From assembly GCA_026874595.1 (NCBI GenBank), contig CM049307.1, forward strand, positions 32,103,862 to 32,167,861: DNA of 64,000 bases. The letters run 5' to 3'. The notes below the pieces were generated by a model, which did not search any database, was not told the origin of the DNA, and saw only the letters and a list, made by a program, of their open reading frames with translations. Both the position numbers and the translations under genes were made by a program. This document shows positions 49,501 to 56,647 of the stretch, one piece after another. This DNA comes from Sipunculus nudus (lineage: Eukaryota > Annelida > Sipuncula > Golfingiida > Sipunculidae). Position 1 is the first letter of the stretch; each line of letters begins with the position of its first letter.

Positions 49501-52500
49501 CTGTGAAAATTAAATCCACAGCGGTTACAGCAAAAAAACGTGCCATGGTCAAAGTTGGGCAAAATTTAAGGTACCAATTTTTTATTTTTGCTAATATTTT
49601 AAAAAATTTAAAAGATTTTGATCTTATTTTGGGTATACAATTTAATTTTGATTAATAAAAGTTATATTACTGGAAAAAAAGTGCTTAGCTTTAACAAGTT
49701 TTGTGTTAAGTGATAAAATTTCTTTCCTGATTATTTACAAAATGCATTATGTTTGGGCCCATAACTTTTTTAAATTATATAATACAGACCTAATTTTTGG
49801 CATGTACATAGGAATTATATAGAGGATTATTTATAGGAAATATGAGGAAAAACAGATGAGTGGTTTTGATATTAGGCAGTCCTGAAGTGTGAAAATAGGT
49901 TTTTAATAAAAAATTGAGGTTTTTCCTTAATTTCTCAAAGGAATGAAGTCGCAAAGACCCAGTTTTCGGCTTGGTAGGAGATCTTGGGGACATCTAACAT
50001 TATGCTGAATTTTGGATTCCTAGGTCTTACGGTTTCAAAACGTGCCACATCTACGGACGGACGGACGGACGGACGGACGGACAGACGGACGGACGACGGA
50101 CAATGGACCACGACTATAGCTCAGATGACTTATAGTCAGCTGAGCTAATAAAGAAAAGAGTAAACACCTTTCAAAACAGAACATACAACAGAAAGTAATT
50201 GAGCTATTGACAAACAGCACTGAAGGTGCATACACTGGACTTATATGTGAGTTATATGTCACTTATAAGGGACATATATGGCACTTATAAGTCCCATATA
50301 TGTTACATATATGGGACATATATGGGAGTTATAAGGCACATATATGGGACATATATGGGAGTTATAAGGCACATATATGGGACATATATGGGAGTTATAG
50401 GGGACCTATATGTAGAAGCCTTATAAGCGACATATAAGGCCCATATATGCGACATATAAGGCTCCTACCTAATTTGCATATAAAATCCATATACCAGACA
50501 TATATGTCACATATATGGGAGTTATAAGGTTGGATATAAGGGACATATATGGTACATATATGTGCCTTATATGTGCCATATAATGTTCACATTATTTTCG
50601 GTAAGGGAATATATGATTGCAAAACTAATAATCTGACAAGACTCTAATGAAGAAAAACAGTAAAGTTTTGAGATACTGTGATGCATATGAAAAATTTACA
50701 GATGGACAGGCTCATAACTTCAAAACAAAATGCAATACTGACATTATTTTTGGTATATATGGAAGAATATATGCATACTAAATATGATAAAAACAGATCA
50801 GTGGTTTAGATATAAGGCAGTCTTGAAATGTAACAATGGCTTTTTTTATGAAAAATTGAGGTTTTCCTTTATATCTGTAAGGAAGAAAGTCCTAGTGACC
50901 CAATTTTTGGTATGGTGGGAGATTTTGGGGACATCTAACTATATGCACCGTTTTGGATTCGTAGGTCCAATAGTTTCAAAAAGTGCCCTGTTAATGGCAG
51001 GCCGGCAGACGACAGACCAAAGGACAACGACTATAGCTCAGATGACTTATAGTCAGCTGAGCTAAAATTTCTAACCTGACCACAGACAATTATTCTTTCT
51101 GTTATATATTTATTGTGACATCTGCACATAAAGTCTAACCTGACCACAGAAAATTTTCTAACTCTTATATATTTATTATGACATCTGGATTATCCAAGCA
51201 ATGATATCTAGGCAGCTTTAAAACAACATAAATTAAACCCACTGTTACTCACAATTTTCTTAACAACCTATTAAACAGAAAAAAATCCAGCTACAGAACA
51301 TGCATTACATGGCTCAAACTTTGAATTAAAATCAGATTTAATCCAATAACCCACGAATCAAGAGAAATGATACATGGGGTTTTTTAACAAGGGTATAAGC
51401 AATGACAGGATATCATGGCTTCATGACAGTCAAGTGACCAAGAGGATAACATCAGGCAGGAACAACACAATCAGTTCCTCATTGGCAGGGTGTTTGATGT
51501 CAACTTTACATACCTGTATTCTTAGAAACTTAAAATGTAAACATTTCCCCTGCACACATGATGATAAAAATAACACAAGTGACTCACTGGTAACAGGACT
51601 CAGCTCGCACTCAGACCTGATATCAACAGAGAAGGTTAGATATGTGGGGAAAGAAACAAGTAGTGACAATGACCCTTGCAGCAGAATTGCTGGAAGATTT
51701 CCTTACATCAAAACTTTCATAGATTTTACATGTAAAATTCATATCTTTAAATGAATTTCCTTTGTCACAACTGCATCCTTAGAATGATCAATAACTGATT
51801 CTTTTAAAAAACAAAAATGAACTCCATATAACAATATCTGTCTGGATGTTATTATTAAGAATGAACATTTAATAAGGTCTGATGCAAAACATGGTTCCCT
51901 GGTGAAGAACAGATAATAGGGACAGCAGGATTTGAAGGTTTTATTTTGACCTAGGTTGATTAAAATAGGTTATACCAAGGTTTTAACCAGGATTCCTGGA
52001 TTTTACCCCTAATCCCTTTTGTAAGAGTTGGGTGCTGTGCACTGCCAAACAATAGGCAGTGACCGGTAAAACAACTTCTTTTTGACAGAGGTGATGTTGT
52101 AAGTTTTGACAGTGGTGATGTTGTAAGTTTTGACAGTGGTGATGTTGTAAGTTTTGACAGAGGTGATGTTGTAAGAGCCTCTTGGCTTACCAACATACAA
52201 AAATGTGTTTTAACTTCGGCTGACCAATGAGAAAGATGCTAAGCTGATAAAATTCATGCATCATAAAAGCAGATGAATGTGGAAAAAGCTTGAGTATTAA
52301 ACTGGGCACAACGTTGAATAAAGTCCTAGATTCGCATACAAGTTTTGATAAACTAAATACCCAGATAAAATGCTAACCCTGAAAGACAGACATATCACAT
52401 GGAACATGAATCACGGAAAAAGTCCTGGTATCCTAGGGTCAGCCCTGTTCCCTGGTACCTATGTTTCCCATTACCTATGTATCCCAGGCCACTCCCCCAA

Positions 52501-53473
52501 GCCCTGACATTCAATTGAACTCTGAATAAAAATTACGCATGTACCGTACACAATATAACATCTTGAGGACCAAGTGCAAAAACACCTCTAAGAAGTACTG
52601 GTGAGAAGCACATTCAGGGAAAGAATTTAAATTTTATATTCTAGAACTTCTATTCTGCAGGTTGGGTTGATAAGTCTAAAGATCTTTCACATACTACAAA
52701 CATGTATCTATACATGTTCTATAGTTGATTTAAATGCATGAATCATCCAAAGTTATAGAATCAGATTTGTTTAAAGAGACCAGCTTTCCTGTATAGTGTA
52801 TACTCAATCAGCTCCTAAGTATAACCAAATTTCTTTTTTTTCGGAGATGTTAGGATGGATGAACCCTGGCTGTTTAATTGTAAAGTAAGTAGTGACCACA
52901 AGTTTGATATGGTCATGTGCAATATGTGTGATTAAGGATGGTGAAAGAGTCCACATGAAATGCCACAGCTGTCATTGTACAAGGACTCACTCATAATGTG
53001 TACATTCTGTCGTATCTATGACCCGTTAAGCGAGGAACACAAAAGAACAGGGAAGTAACTTCCAACAAAATATACCTGTGTACACAGCACTAGCCATGCT
53101 CTATATATAAATACAGGACACTGTGTAATCAGGCCATTGATCATGACATGCCGTGATAATCACTATCAGCCTGTATATACAAACATCTATCCCTAAACAG
53201 GTTCTTTTTTCTTGAGACCATAATAAGAGTGAGAGATACCATTATAGCATAAGTAAATGGATATTGCAAAATTGAGACTTTATCTTCAATTCATCTTCAT
53301 ATGATGCCAAGTACTAGCTTTTATAACAACCTTTGACTCAACTCTCTTTTCAGGTCTGTCACCTGGTGTCAGTATGATATGTACACAGTACCACTTGTTT
53401 ATTTCATGGTGTTGTGGTATAACAGTACAGAAGCTGGAAAGGGATGTATACAAATTTTGTCTGATTACTGGCC
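22448..53473 (-). CDS. Unrecognised multi-exon gene, C-terminal 245 codons (gene 2)
   Basis: Eight minus-strand exons (53473-53363, 53015-52991, 51616-51514, 44450-44395, 32110-32068, 24549-24495, 22882-22673 and 22584-22448) all have GT-AG borders. Phases interlock exactly (1-1-2-0-2-0-1-1), giving 738 bases with no internal stop before TAA. The protein is a soluble-looking C-terminus: an N-terminal part with HHEINKWYCVHIILTP, a middle YWDVMLKYSKDSFR, a basic segment ending PRPRHRQEELL, and a possible zinc-binding CIVC...CPQCHIHFC. I do not recognise the family. The 5' part lies beyond or undetected above 53.5 kb. Introns of up to about 12 kb hold the LTR element, a Helitron and the foldback element. 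Confidence 0.75.
22673..22882 (-). CDS. Gene 2, 210-base exon
   Basis: A strong acceptor (TTGTTTCTTTACCACACAG) and a CAAG/GTAAAT donor enclose 70 codons, the longest and clearest exon in the window. It reads CYYITIYKSQTVRTVKRSTS, then DEFVGIEISTVNRTSPGFPR, then a basic stretch and EELLTIILANHKEPITLSTI. It is phase 1 at both ends and has markedly higher GC than its flanks. A mix of beta-like hydrophobic stretches and a basic, Ser/Arg/Pro-rich linker is visible. No known domain recognised. Confidence 0.82.
22883..24494. other. Intron of gene 2
   Basis: It contains a small MITE-like element (23660-23866) with a C-rich tract at its left edge. Nothing else is recognised. A CTTCAG/GTAAGAG pair near 23398 has no exon between its sites. 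Confidence 0.5.
23660..23866. mobile_element. Small hAT-like MITE candidate
   Basis: Imperfect terminal inverted repeats, CAGGAGCAGATCTAGG and CAGGGACGGATCCAGG, enclose 207 bases with pyrimidine-rich tracts (12 or more C at 23690-23701). The CAGGG-ggatc type of end resembles hAT MITEs. No 8-bp target duplication is visible, so the assignment is tentative. It lies in the first intron upstream of exon 22673-22882. Confidence 0.45.
24495..24549 (-). CDS. Gene 2, 55-base exon
   Basis: The acceptor TTTTTTTCTTGTATTGTTGCAG (strong) and the donor TTAA/GTAGGT enclose 18 codons plus one base: RYLEFREGKNQEDTGNHL. The leftover A joins AG of the next exon to give Lys. It enters in phase 0, matching the end of exon 32068-32110. 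High charge and good splice sites support it. Confidence 0.72.
24790..25100 (+). repeat. 114-bp tandem repeat, about three units, third split by a Helentron
   Basis: The blocks 'gtgaacattttatayatgataaaagta' and 'ttttctgctaa' recur at a 114-base offset (gtgaac at 24861 and 24975). The third unit stops at tgataaatga and resumes after the inserted element as cataaaaagtgtcagttttacgctaagtaa (26631-26665). The intact neighbours act as an empty-site reference for that insertion. Confidence 0.75.
25101..26630 (-). mobile_element. Helentron-type element, family 3, with eight 180-bp units
   Basis: The left end holds the hairpin TGTGTCG-aaa-CGACACA (25108-25124) and then ATGCCCCCGCC (25126-25136). The right end carries the exact inverse, GGCGGGGGCAT (26618-26628), then TAA, preceded by a ggacggaatgacggacatg tract. 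Hairpin end plus subterminal inverted repeat matches Helentron/HINE architecture. The core is about eight direct repeats of 179-180 bases (one of 160), with the phrase 'ctcgatctgtaactggtcattatctgcc' at 25236, 25415, 25594, 25754, 25934, 26113, 26292 and 26472. No coding capacity. It inserted into the third unit of a local 114-bp tandem repeat. Confidence 0.85.
26666..30529. other. Intron of gene 2, largely featureless
   Basis: A poly-T run (26909-26924) and a 20-base-plus G tract near 29868-29891 are present. I found no exon with matching splice sites and no repeat ends. Short open frames near 27.4 and 28.7 kb look like chance. Confidence 0.45.
30530..30960 (+). repeat. 47-bp minisatellite, nine units
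   Basis: The unit is close to gttgtcaagttttacataccatgatcatattccayaaactgatggct. The palindrome ATGATCAT recurs at 30554, 30605, 30652, 30698, 30745 (degenerate), 30792, 30839, 30886 and 30932. Spacing is 46-47 bases except the first (51). A middle group uses 'ctaattgctg' instead of 'ctgatggctg', suggesting two unit types. Confidence 0.9.
30961..32067. other. Intron of gene 2
   Basis: Contains a small perfect inverted repeat (31493-31544). Nothing else recognised. Confidence 0.45.
31493..31544. repeat. Perfect 14-bp inverted repeat
   Basis: GTCACCTTTATTAG (31493-31506) and CTAATAAAGGTGAC (31531-31544) are exact reverse complements with a 24-base loop. The right arm is followed by a second partial copy (aataaaggtgaca). 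It may be the trace of a small palindromic insertion; no function is assigned. Confidence 0.7.
32068..32110 (-). CDS. Gene 2, 43-base micro-exon
   Basis: It begins with one base that completes a Lys codon left by exon 44395-44450, then reads YWDVMLKYSKDSFR and ends in phase 0 at a very good CGG/GTAAGA donor. The acceptor (CAATAAAG) has a poor pyrimidine tract, the weakest point. The composition and exact phase fit on both sides argue for it. Confidence 0.62.
32111..34212. other. Intron of gene 2 with an old Helentron scrap
   Basis: Around 33755-33930 short blocks (gtcagctgagct, then ataggttactgtgacccagtttcagg) resemble pieces of the family-1 Helentrons, but too decayed to delimit. No exon seen. 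Confidence 0.4.
34213..35912. mobile_element. Foldback-type DNA element with ~400-bp inverted repeats
   Basis: The element starts TGTCACAGGACAAACTCC and ends with its exact reverse complement. Inverted arms run from 34213 to about 34613 and from about 35516 to 35912 with high similarity. The outer 300 bases of each arm are built from a repeated module, ctactaggacaaactccgatc, alternating with ctactagtag palindromes. This gives tandem repeats within inverted repeats, as in foldback transposons. The 900-base centre holds a direct duplication of about 210 bases (34725-34945 and 34946-35150). No open frame of note, so it is non-autonomous. Flanking bases give no clear target duplication. Confidence 0.85.
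35913..36460. other. Intron of gene 2
   Basis: No feature recognised between the foldback element and the Helentron remnant. Confidence 0.4.
36461..36716 (-). mobile_element. Helentron remnant, subfamily 1B, interrupted by the LTR element
   Basis: Begins atgaccaatgggtcatgatg, the palindromic end of subfamily 1B, with gcccagctaa behind it. After the LTR retrotransposon, at 42551-42585, sequence resumes with gagggcaccaccagtcatgaac, which matches the core monomer of the same subfamily. The LTR element therefore seems to have inserted into an older Helentron. The remnant is diverged. Confidence 0.5.
36717..37565 (-). repeat. 3' LTR of the retrotransposon (849 bp)
   Basis: On the plus strand it runs TGTCAGGGGTTGCCGACTCG to TTTTGTAACA, with the TG...CA borders expected of an LTR. 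It matches 41706-42550 almost base for base in its inner half. Differences concentrate near the first 60 bases (e.g. aaactggaactcaaggc versus aaaactcgaactccaga). Confidence 0.88.
38413..40808 (-). mobile_element. Helentron-type element, subfamily 1A, copy 2
   Basis: Same ends as 8385-11005 (AACAAGGGACCTATGGGTC; terminal hairpin TAGCTCAG...CTGAGCTA) with a long gacggacggacggac tract before the hairpin. At about 2.4 kb it lacks a block of about 220 bases (around 39430-39460) that the 47533-50148 copy retains, where the others read ttattgttatgttgttgg. It was inserted inside the LTR element. Confidence 0.85.
40809..41705 (-). other. Interior of the LTR element next to its 5' LTR
   Basis: Two minus-strand frames of about 100 codons occur here (41656-41318 and 41314-41006), one beginning MPWNESNQMVQVSELL. 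I recognise no gag, zinc-knuckle or polymerase motif in either. They may be remains of a leader or gag region. Confidence 0.45.
41706..42550 (-). repeat. 5' LTR of the retrotransposon (845 bp)
   Basis: Partner of 36717-37565, bordered by ggtg on its outer side. The tRNA primer-binding-site candidate lies just inside. The high similarity of the two LTRs implies a fairly recent insertion. Confidence 0.88.
42551..42839. other. Helentron monomer scrap and unassigned intron
   Basis: The first 35 bases look like the continuation of the Helentron remnant at 36461-36716 (ggcaccaccagtc). The rest is unassigned. Confidence 0.4.
42840..43348. repeat. Dispersed repeat D, copy B, left part
   Basis: Follows the same block order as 21711-22300, starting TGTCACACAGGGTAAGAGAG. 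At 43348 it is cut by a Helitron and resumes at 44223 with tcattaatattcctggctct, matching copy A's cattaattttcatggct. Copy A thus gives an empty-site view of the Helitron insertion. Confidence 0.72.
43349..44222 (+). mobile_element. Non-autonomous Helitron, copy 2
   Basis: Starts TCTAATACTTATAAAAGG and ends TCAGCTAG, with the hairpin CCCGGTATACCGGG at 44197-44210. Inserted between A (43348) and T (44223). At 874 bases it is about 350 shorter than copy 1, with shared blocks at both ends and around 43965-44110. No protein coding capacity. Confidence 0.88.
44395..44450 (-). CDS. Gene 2, 56-base exon
   Basis: After GATCTAGATCAG the frame reads VEACVSLSQGHEESTVPV and ends with AA at a GTAAGA donor. 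With the first G of exon 32068-32110 this gives Lys. It enters in phase 0, matching exon 51514-51616. An alternative acceptor 14 bases upstream (ATTCACAG) would not keep phase. The pyrimidine tract is modest. It lies only about 170 bases from the Helitron. Confidence 0.68.
44525..44990 (-). mobile_element. Helentron-type fragment with a TTATATGTC array
   Basis: The end ACAAGGGACCCATGGGTCAC with GCTCAGCTGA marks a family-1 Helentron. Its core (about 44690-44960) is a degenerate array of words such as ttatatgtc, agttata and aagggag, related to the array at 50226-50590. The opposite terminus is missing. Confidence 0.6.
44991..45699. other. Intron of gene 2, nothing recognised
   Basis: AT-rich, ending in a C-rich tract (45664-45694). 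Confidence 0.4.
45700..47365 (+). ncRNA. Possible three-exon polyadenylated transcript
   Basis: On the plus strand three blocks have good splice borders: an upstream exon ending ACTG/GTGAGT at 45877; 46511-46583 between TTTTCTTAG and CTG/GTAAGC; and a last exon from 47181 (GTTTTTACAG) with AATAAA at 47336-47341 and a T-rich downstream region. Joined, the exons hold no long frame: a 25-codon ATG frame begins near 45788, and one ATG-less frame ends soon after the first junction. This fits a long non-coding RNA, or the 3' end of a transcript with upstream exons not seen. It is antisense to, and inside an intron of, gene 2. The 5' end is a guess, just after the C tract. Confidence 0.4.
47533..50148 (-). 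mobile_element. Helentron-type element, subfamily 1A, copy 3
   Basis: Closest relative of 38413-40808, but full length at 2.6 kb like the 8385-11005 copy. Ends are AACAAGGGACCTATGGGTC and the TAGCTCAG...CTGAGCTA hairpin, preceded by six or more gacg units (50055-50097). Two tandem internal units are present. Confidence 0.85.
50149..51065 (-). mobile_element. Helentron-type fragment with an ACATATATGGG array
   Basis: From 50590 it carries one subfamily-1A monomer (gacattatttttggtatatatgg ... gtcctagtgaccca) and ends with ctatagctcagatgacttatagtcagctgagctaa. The upstream array (50226-50590) takes the place of the other monomers. The hairpin end on the other side is not seen. Confidence 0.65.
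50226..50590. repeat. Degenerate array of ACATATATGGG and TTATAAGG words
   Basis: At 50320-50400 a 33-base unit (gttataaggcacatatatgggacatatatggga) repeats almost perfectly; on both sides the same words occur in shuffled order. CATATATG is itself a palindrome, so many positions can fold. Related words occur at 44690-44960. Confidence 0.8.
51069..51200 (+). repeat. Two-unit 66-bp tandem duplication
   Basis: The block 'tctaacctgaccacag' followed by 'tatatatttattrtgacatctg' occurs twice, about 66 bases apart. Confidence 0.7.
51514..51616 (-). CDS. Gene 2, 103-base exon
   Basis: A pyrimidine-rich acceptor (CTTCTCTGTTGATATCAG) and an excellent CAG/GTATGT donor enclose one base plus 34 codons: SECELSPVTSESLVLFLSSC and VQGKCLHFKFLRIQ. 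The leading G completes a Glu codon with the GA of micro-exon 52991-53015, and it ends in phase 0. A 126-codon frame on the opposite strand has no splice support and I treat it as a shadow. Confidence 0.75.
51617..52990. other. Intron of gene 2
   Basis: Contains a 24-bp minisatellite (52079-52176). No other feature. Confidence 0.45.
52079..52176 (+). repeat. 24-bp minisatellite, about four units
   Basis: The unit gatgttgtaagttttgacagwggt repeats at 52093, 52117, 52141 and 52165. On the minus strand it reads as an SKLTTSPL octapeptide repeat, but there is no start, splice or homology support for coding. Confidence 0.85.
52991..53015 (-). CDS. Gene 2, 25-base micro-exon
   Basis: Lies between a pyrimidine-rich tract ending GGGTCATAG and a TATGA/GTGAGT donor. 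It supplies two bases, seven codons (TTECTHY) and two bases, linking exon 53363-53473 to 51514-51616 in frame. So small an exon could be chance, but without it the two neighbours do not share phase. Confidence 0.5.
53363..53473 (-). CDS. Gene 2, 111-base exon (most upstream found)
   Basis: The acceptor AATTTTAG and the donor CCAG/GTGACA enclose 36 codons plus partial codons at each end: PVIRQNLYTSLSSFCTVIPQ and HHEINKWYCVHIILTP. The open frame continues past the donor, so a later donor is possible, but this one gives the phase required downstream. Upstream exons must exist, because it begins inside a codon and has no start. Confidence 0.65.
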
Positions 53474-53486
53474 CTAAAATTAAAAT

Positions 53487-55190
53487 ATGGTAAAACCTTT
53501 TAATAACAGTGCTAGGAGATATTGTCATTGTACGTTAGTGTATTAAGTTTAACTGTCCTCATTAGGAAAGGAGAAATGAGACAAACAAGAAAACTTTAAC
53601 CAGACTTGTTCATGTTCATGTGATCTTGACCTTTGACCTTTTGATCCCCAAATCATAAGGGGGGGGGGATTATAAACCACCTATACATTACATATGTGTA
53701 TTAAATATGAAAGCAATCAGGTACGTTAGAATTTGCTGAGATGAAGAATAAACAAAAACTTTAACCTGAGCTAGGCAGGGATCTGTACAAATTTGTCTAA
53801 TTACTTGCCCAGAAATTTAATCAGATATAGTTGAATATGCAAGCAAGTTCAAGCCTCCCCTGCCATCAGCTGAAAAGTAGAGGCTTCTGGTTCTAGGAAG
53901 ATTGGAAAATGACATGACAGACCATGCTAAAAATGTATATGCAAATGGGTGCAACAGTTAGCATTAAAATCATGTTTTCCTTGAAAAAGTGTCACATGTT
54001 CAAACATTTAATGGATAGACTTGAGAATTTGAAAAAAAATGACAAATTTACACAAGGGTGATTTACATAATTATGCAAATGATCATCTTTATATGCATAG
54101 ACTGACCCCAAAAGTTAAATAACTTCTCAGAAGGGTACTCTCAAGGTATCGACAAAGTTTTGTACAAATCACATTTAAAGTTATGTTTGAGTGCAAGCGC
54201 AAAGAAAGCTGCTGGTTAAGCTAATTAACATAATTGAACTTTTTTAACACAACTCTCATCTAATCAGGTGTTGCCTCATACTTGGTAACGACACGTGAAG
54301 TTACAGCCTGAATGCCCCAGCAAAACTTGACTAGGTGGCAAGGGAGTACACATGGGTAGGTAATTTATATGCAAAACAGGCATAAACATGAAAATTATTC
54401 ATAAGTATGCAAAAAAGTTCATTAGAATCATATCCTCAGTGAAAAAGTGTTACATGTTCAAACATGTAATGGATAGACTTGAGAATCTGATAAAATTGAC
54501 AAATTTATACATGGCTGATTTACATAATTATGCAAATGACCTACTCAATATGCACAGCTTGACCCAAAAAGTTAATCAACTTGTCAGAGGAGTACTTTCA
54601 AGGTATCTGCAAAGTTTTGTACAAATCACATTTACAGTTATGTTATGAGTGCGAGCACAGAGAAAACTGCTCATTATGCTAATTAGCATGATTAAGCTGT
54701 TGAGACAACTCTCAAAATCTAATCAGGCATTACCTCTTACATGGTAAGTAAAAATATAAAGTGACAGCCTGATTGGCCTAGCAAATCTTGAAATATTGTG
54801 GTCACAAAGGAGTATCCAGAAGAAGAAGAAGAAAAAAAAAAGAAAAAGAATTAAGGGGAGGCTTAAATATGGTAAAAACTATTAACAGCTGTGCTAGGGA
54901 TTGTCATTGTACTACATATTAAGTTTAATTAAAATGTCTTCAATAGCAATGGTGAAATGAGCCTAACAAAAAAAAACTTTAATCTGACTTGTTCATGAAC
55001 AACAGGGGCCTGTGATTGACCTTTTGTTCCCCAAATCATAGGAGGGGGTTAATATAAAAGCAGTCAGGTCAGTAGTAGCAGAGTTTTAGACTTAACAAAA
55101 AACATTAACCTTGGGTGTCTACAGAAGACGCCAACGCCTGGGGTATGGTATAAGCTCTCCTGAACTTTGTTCCAGTGAACTATAAAGAGT
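53487..55190 (-). repeat. Compound repeat with two 458-bp units and a GAA tract
   Basis: The outer block (aaatatggtaaaa...gacctttgaccttttgatccccaaatcata) occurs at 53487-53770 and 54866-55110. Between them lie two tandem units offset by 458 bases (53991 versus 54449), each with 'acatgttcaaacat.taatggatagacttgagaat' and 'acataattatgcaaatga'. A (gaa)n/(a)n tract is at 54823-54850. The right edge, ctacagaagacgccaacgcctggggtatgg, resembles the terminal part of another Helentron-like molluscan family. Classification is tentative. Confidence 0.65.
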
Positions 55191-56647
55191 AGCCTTCTTT
55201 TGTATTAAGGTCTAATGATCGTCAAACAACCTTGTTTTTATTTAGTTTTAAAATTCACATTTAAATGAATTTTAGCCACAATGATATATACATATTTGGA
55301 ATCCTTTGAATATCCTCTGTTAGATGAGATATATATGAACATTGTCTCAGAAATTTGCTTTGAAGATTTTAAACTTTAAATAATTTATTTCCTATTTTTT
55401 TAACGTGATATATCTCACATTTTGCAAAAAACTGTCATGGTGAAAAAGATGAAATTTTAACACAAAATGACATCTCAGGAACTGTCAAACAGAAGTAGGC
55501 GGACCTTACTGCTCTAAGGGGCTGGTCATTGATAATAAGGTCATGGGCCACCACGCCCTGACATGGGTCAGAATGTGTGAAGTGACTGATTAGCAACAAT
55601 TACTCTGAGCAAACATTTGAACTGCCAATGCATCCCCCCACTCACAATCATTTATGGAGAATGTCATGCTATTAAAATAGTGCTAACTCATAATATCAGC
55701 AGCTGTACTTTTTTCTTTTCTTTTATATTGTACATGCATGTATACAAAAATTCTTTGGATGAACTGGTTGACAGAATGTCTTCAACAGAAAATTAGCTAT
55801 TTAACCTAAAACTGCAGGACATTTTCCCTAAATCTTCTTTAAAAACTAATTTAGTTAGAAAATAAGCAAAAATATATGAATGGATAAATTAATTAAAAAA
55901 TCTTCTGTACTATCTTCACCTATATGAGATCTGGGTGTGAATTCCAGGACACGGTAGCTTTCATGGGAGACACCTACTCACACAGCGAGGAAATAATTTT
56001 CTGTAATCTGTGGTCTACACGGTACATTTCGTGAATCGCTATCATTAAATATCAAGAAAGCAGTTTGTGGAATCAATGGATCCAACATCACTGAACTTCC
56101 CAAATACTACCCTGATGGCATTCTTTGAACTCAGCAATTTTTAATTGGGTCACTCAAATATTAATCTTACACTTAGCATAGCATGAATATTTATCAGAAT
56201 TTAAATATAAAAACAATTTTGAATCAATAACATTTAAATTTGGGTGTAGGAGTTATATATGAGAGAATCTAATCAAATGTCACAAAATAAAATTTCTTTA
56301 TATCACATGCTTGAAAATATGAGATATCAATAAAAAATTATCCTTTTCAGGGAATCAAAGTGAAAAAAATCTTTCAGGAAAAACATTTTTCATGTGTCTG
56401 TGAAAAGTGAAACTAGAAACCCTGTTCTTGTCAGGTTATACATTGGTCATAACCAGAAAGGGTCTAGCACTTATATTATAAATAAGTTTGAACCAGAAGT
56501 CAGAAGTCAGAATTAAAATCCAAATCCAAAATGGTGCCTTATTAAATGGTTCACTGAACTCATGAGGAGCCATTTATGCTTATACATATATAAAGATGGC
56601 CAAGATATTTGTATTGGAAAACTGGAAAGTGCCAACAAGTTAAAACT
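55191..56647. other. No supported gene
   Basis: Near 55940-56040 both strands show short coding-like frames with possible splice sites, but neither can be joined confidently to gene 2. The rest is AT-rich. Confidence 0.4.

Noticed and set aside
51374..51754. A 126-codon plus-strand open frame
   Set aside because: The opposite strand carries a spliced exon (51514-51616) with good borders and correct phase; the plus-strand frame has no splice or homology support.
52009..52200. Frames with an SKLTTSPL-type peptide repeat
   Set aside because: They result from the 24-bp minisatellite; no start, splice site or other support.
55940..56040. Coding-like stretches on both strands (plus: DTVAFMGDTYSHSEE; minus: a 30-base block YRKLFPRCV in phase with gene 2)
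   Set aside because: The two strands compete, the blocks are very short, and the minus-strand block has no upstream partner. Left unannotated.
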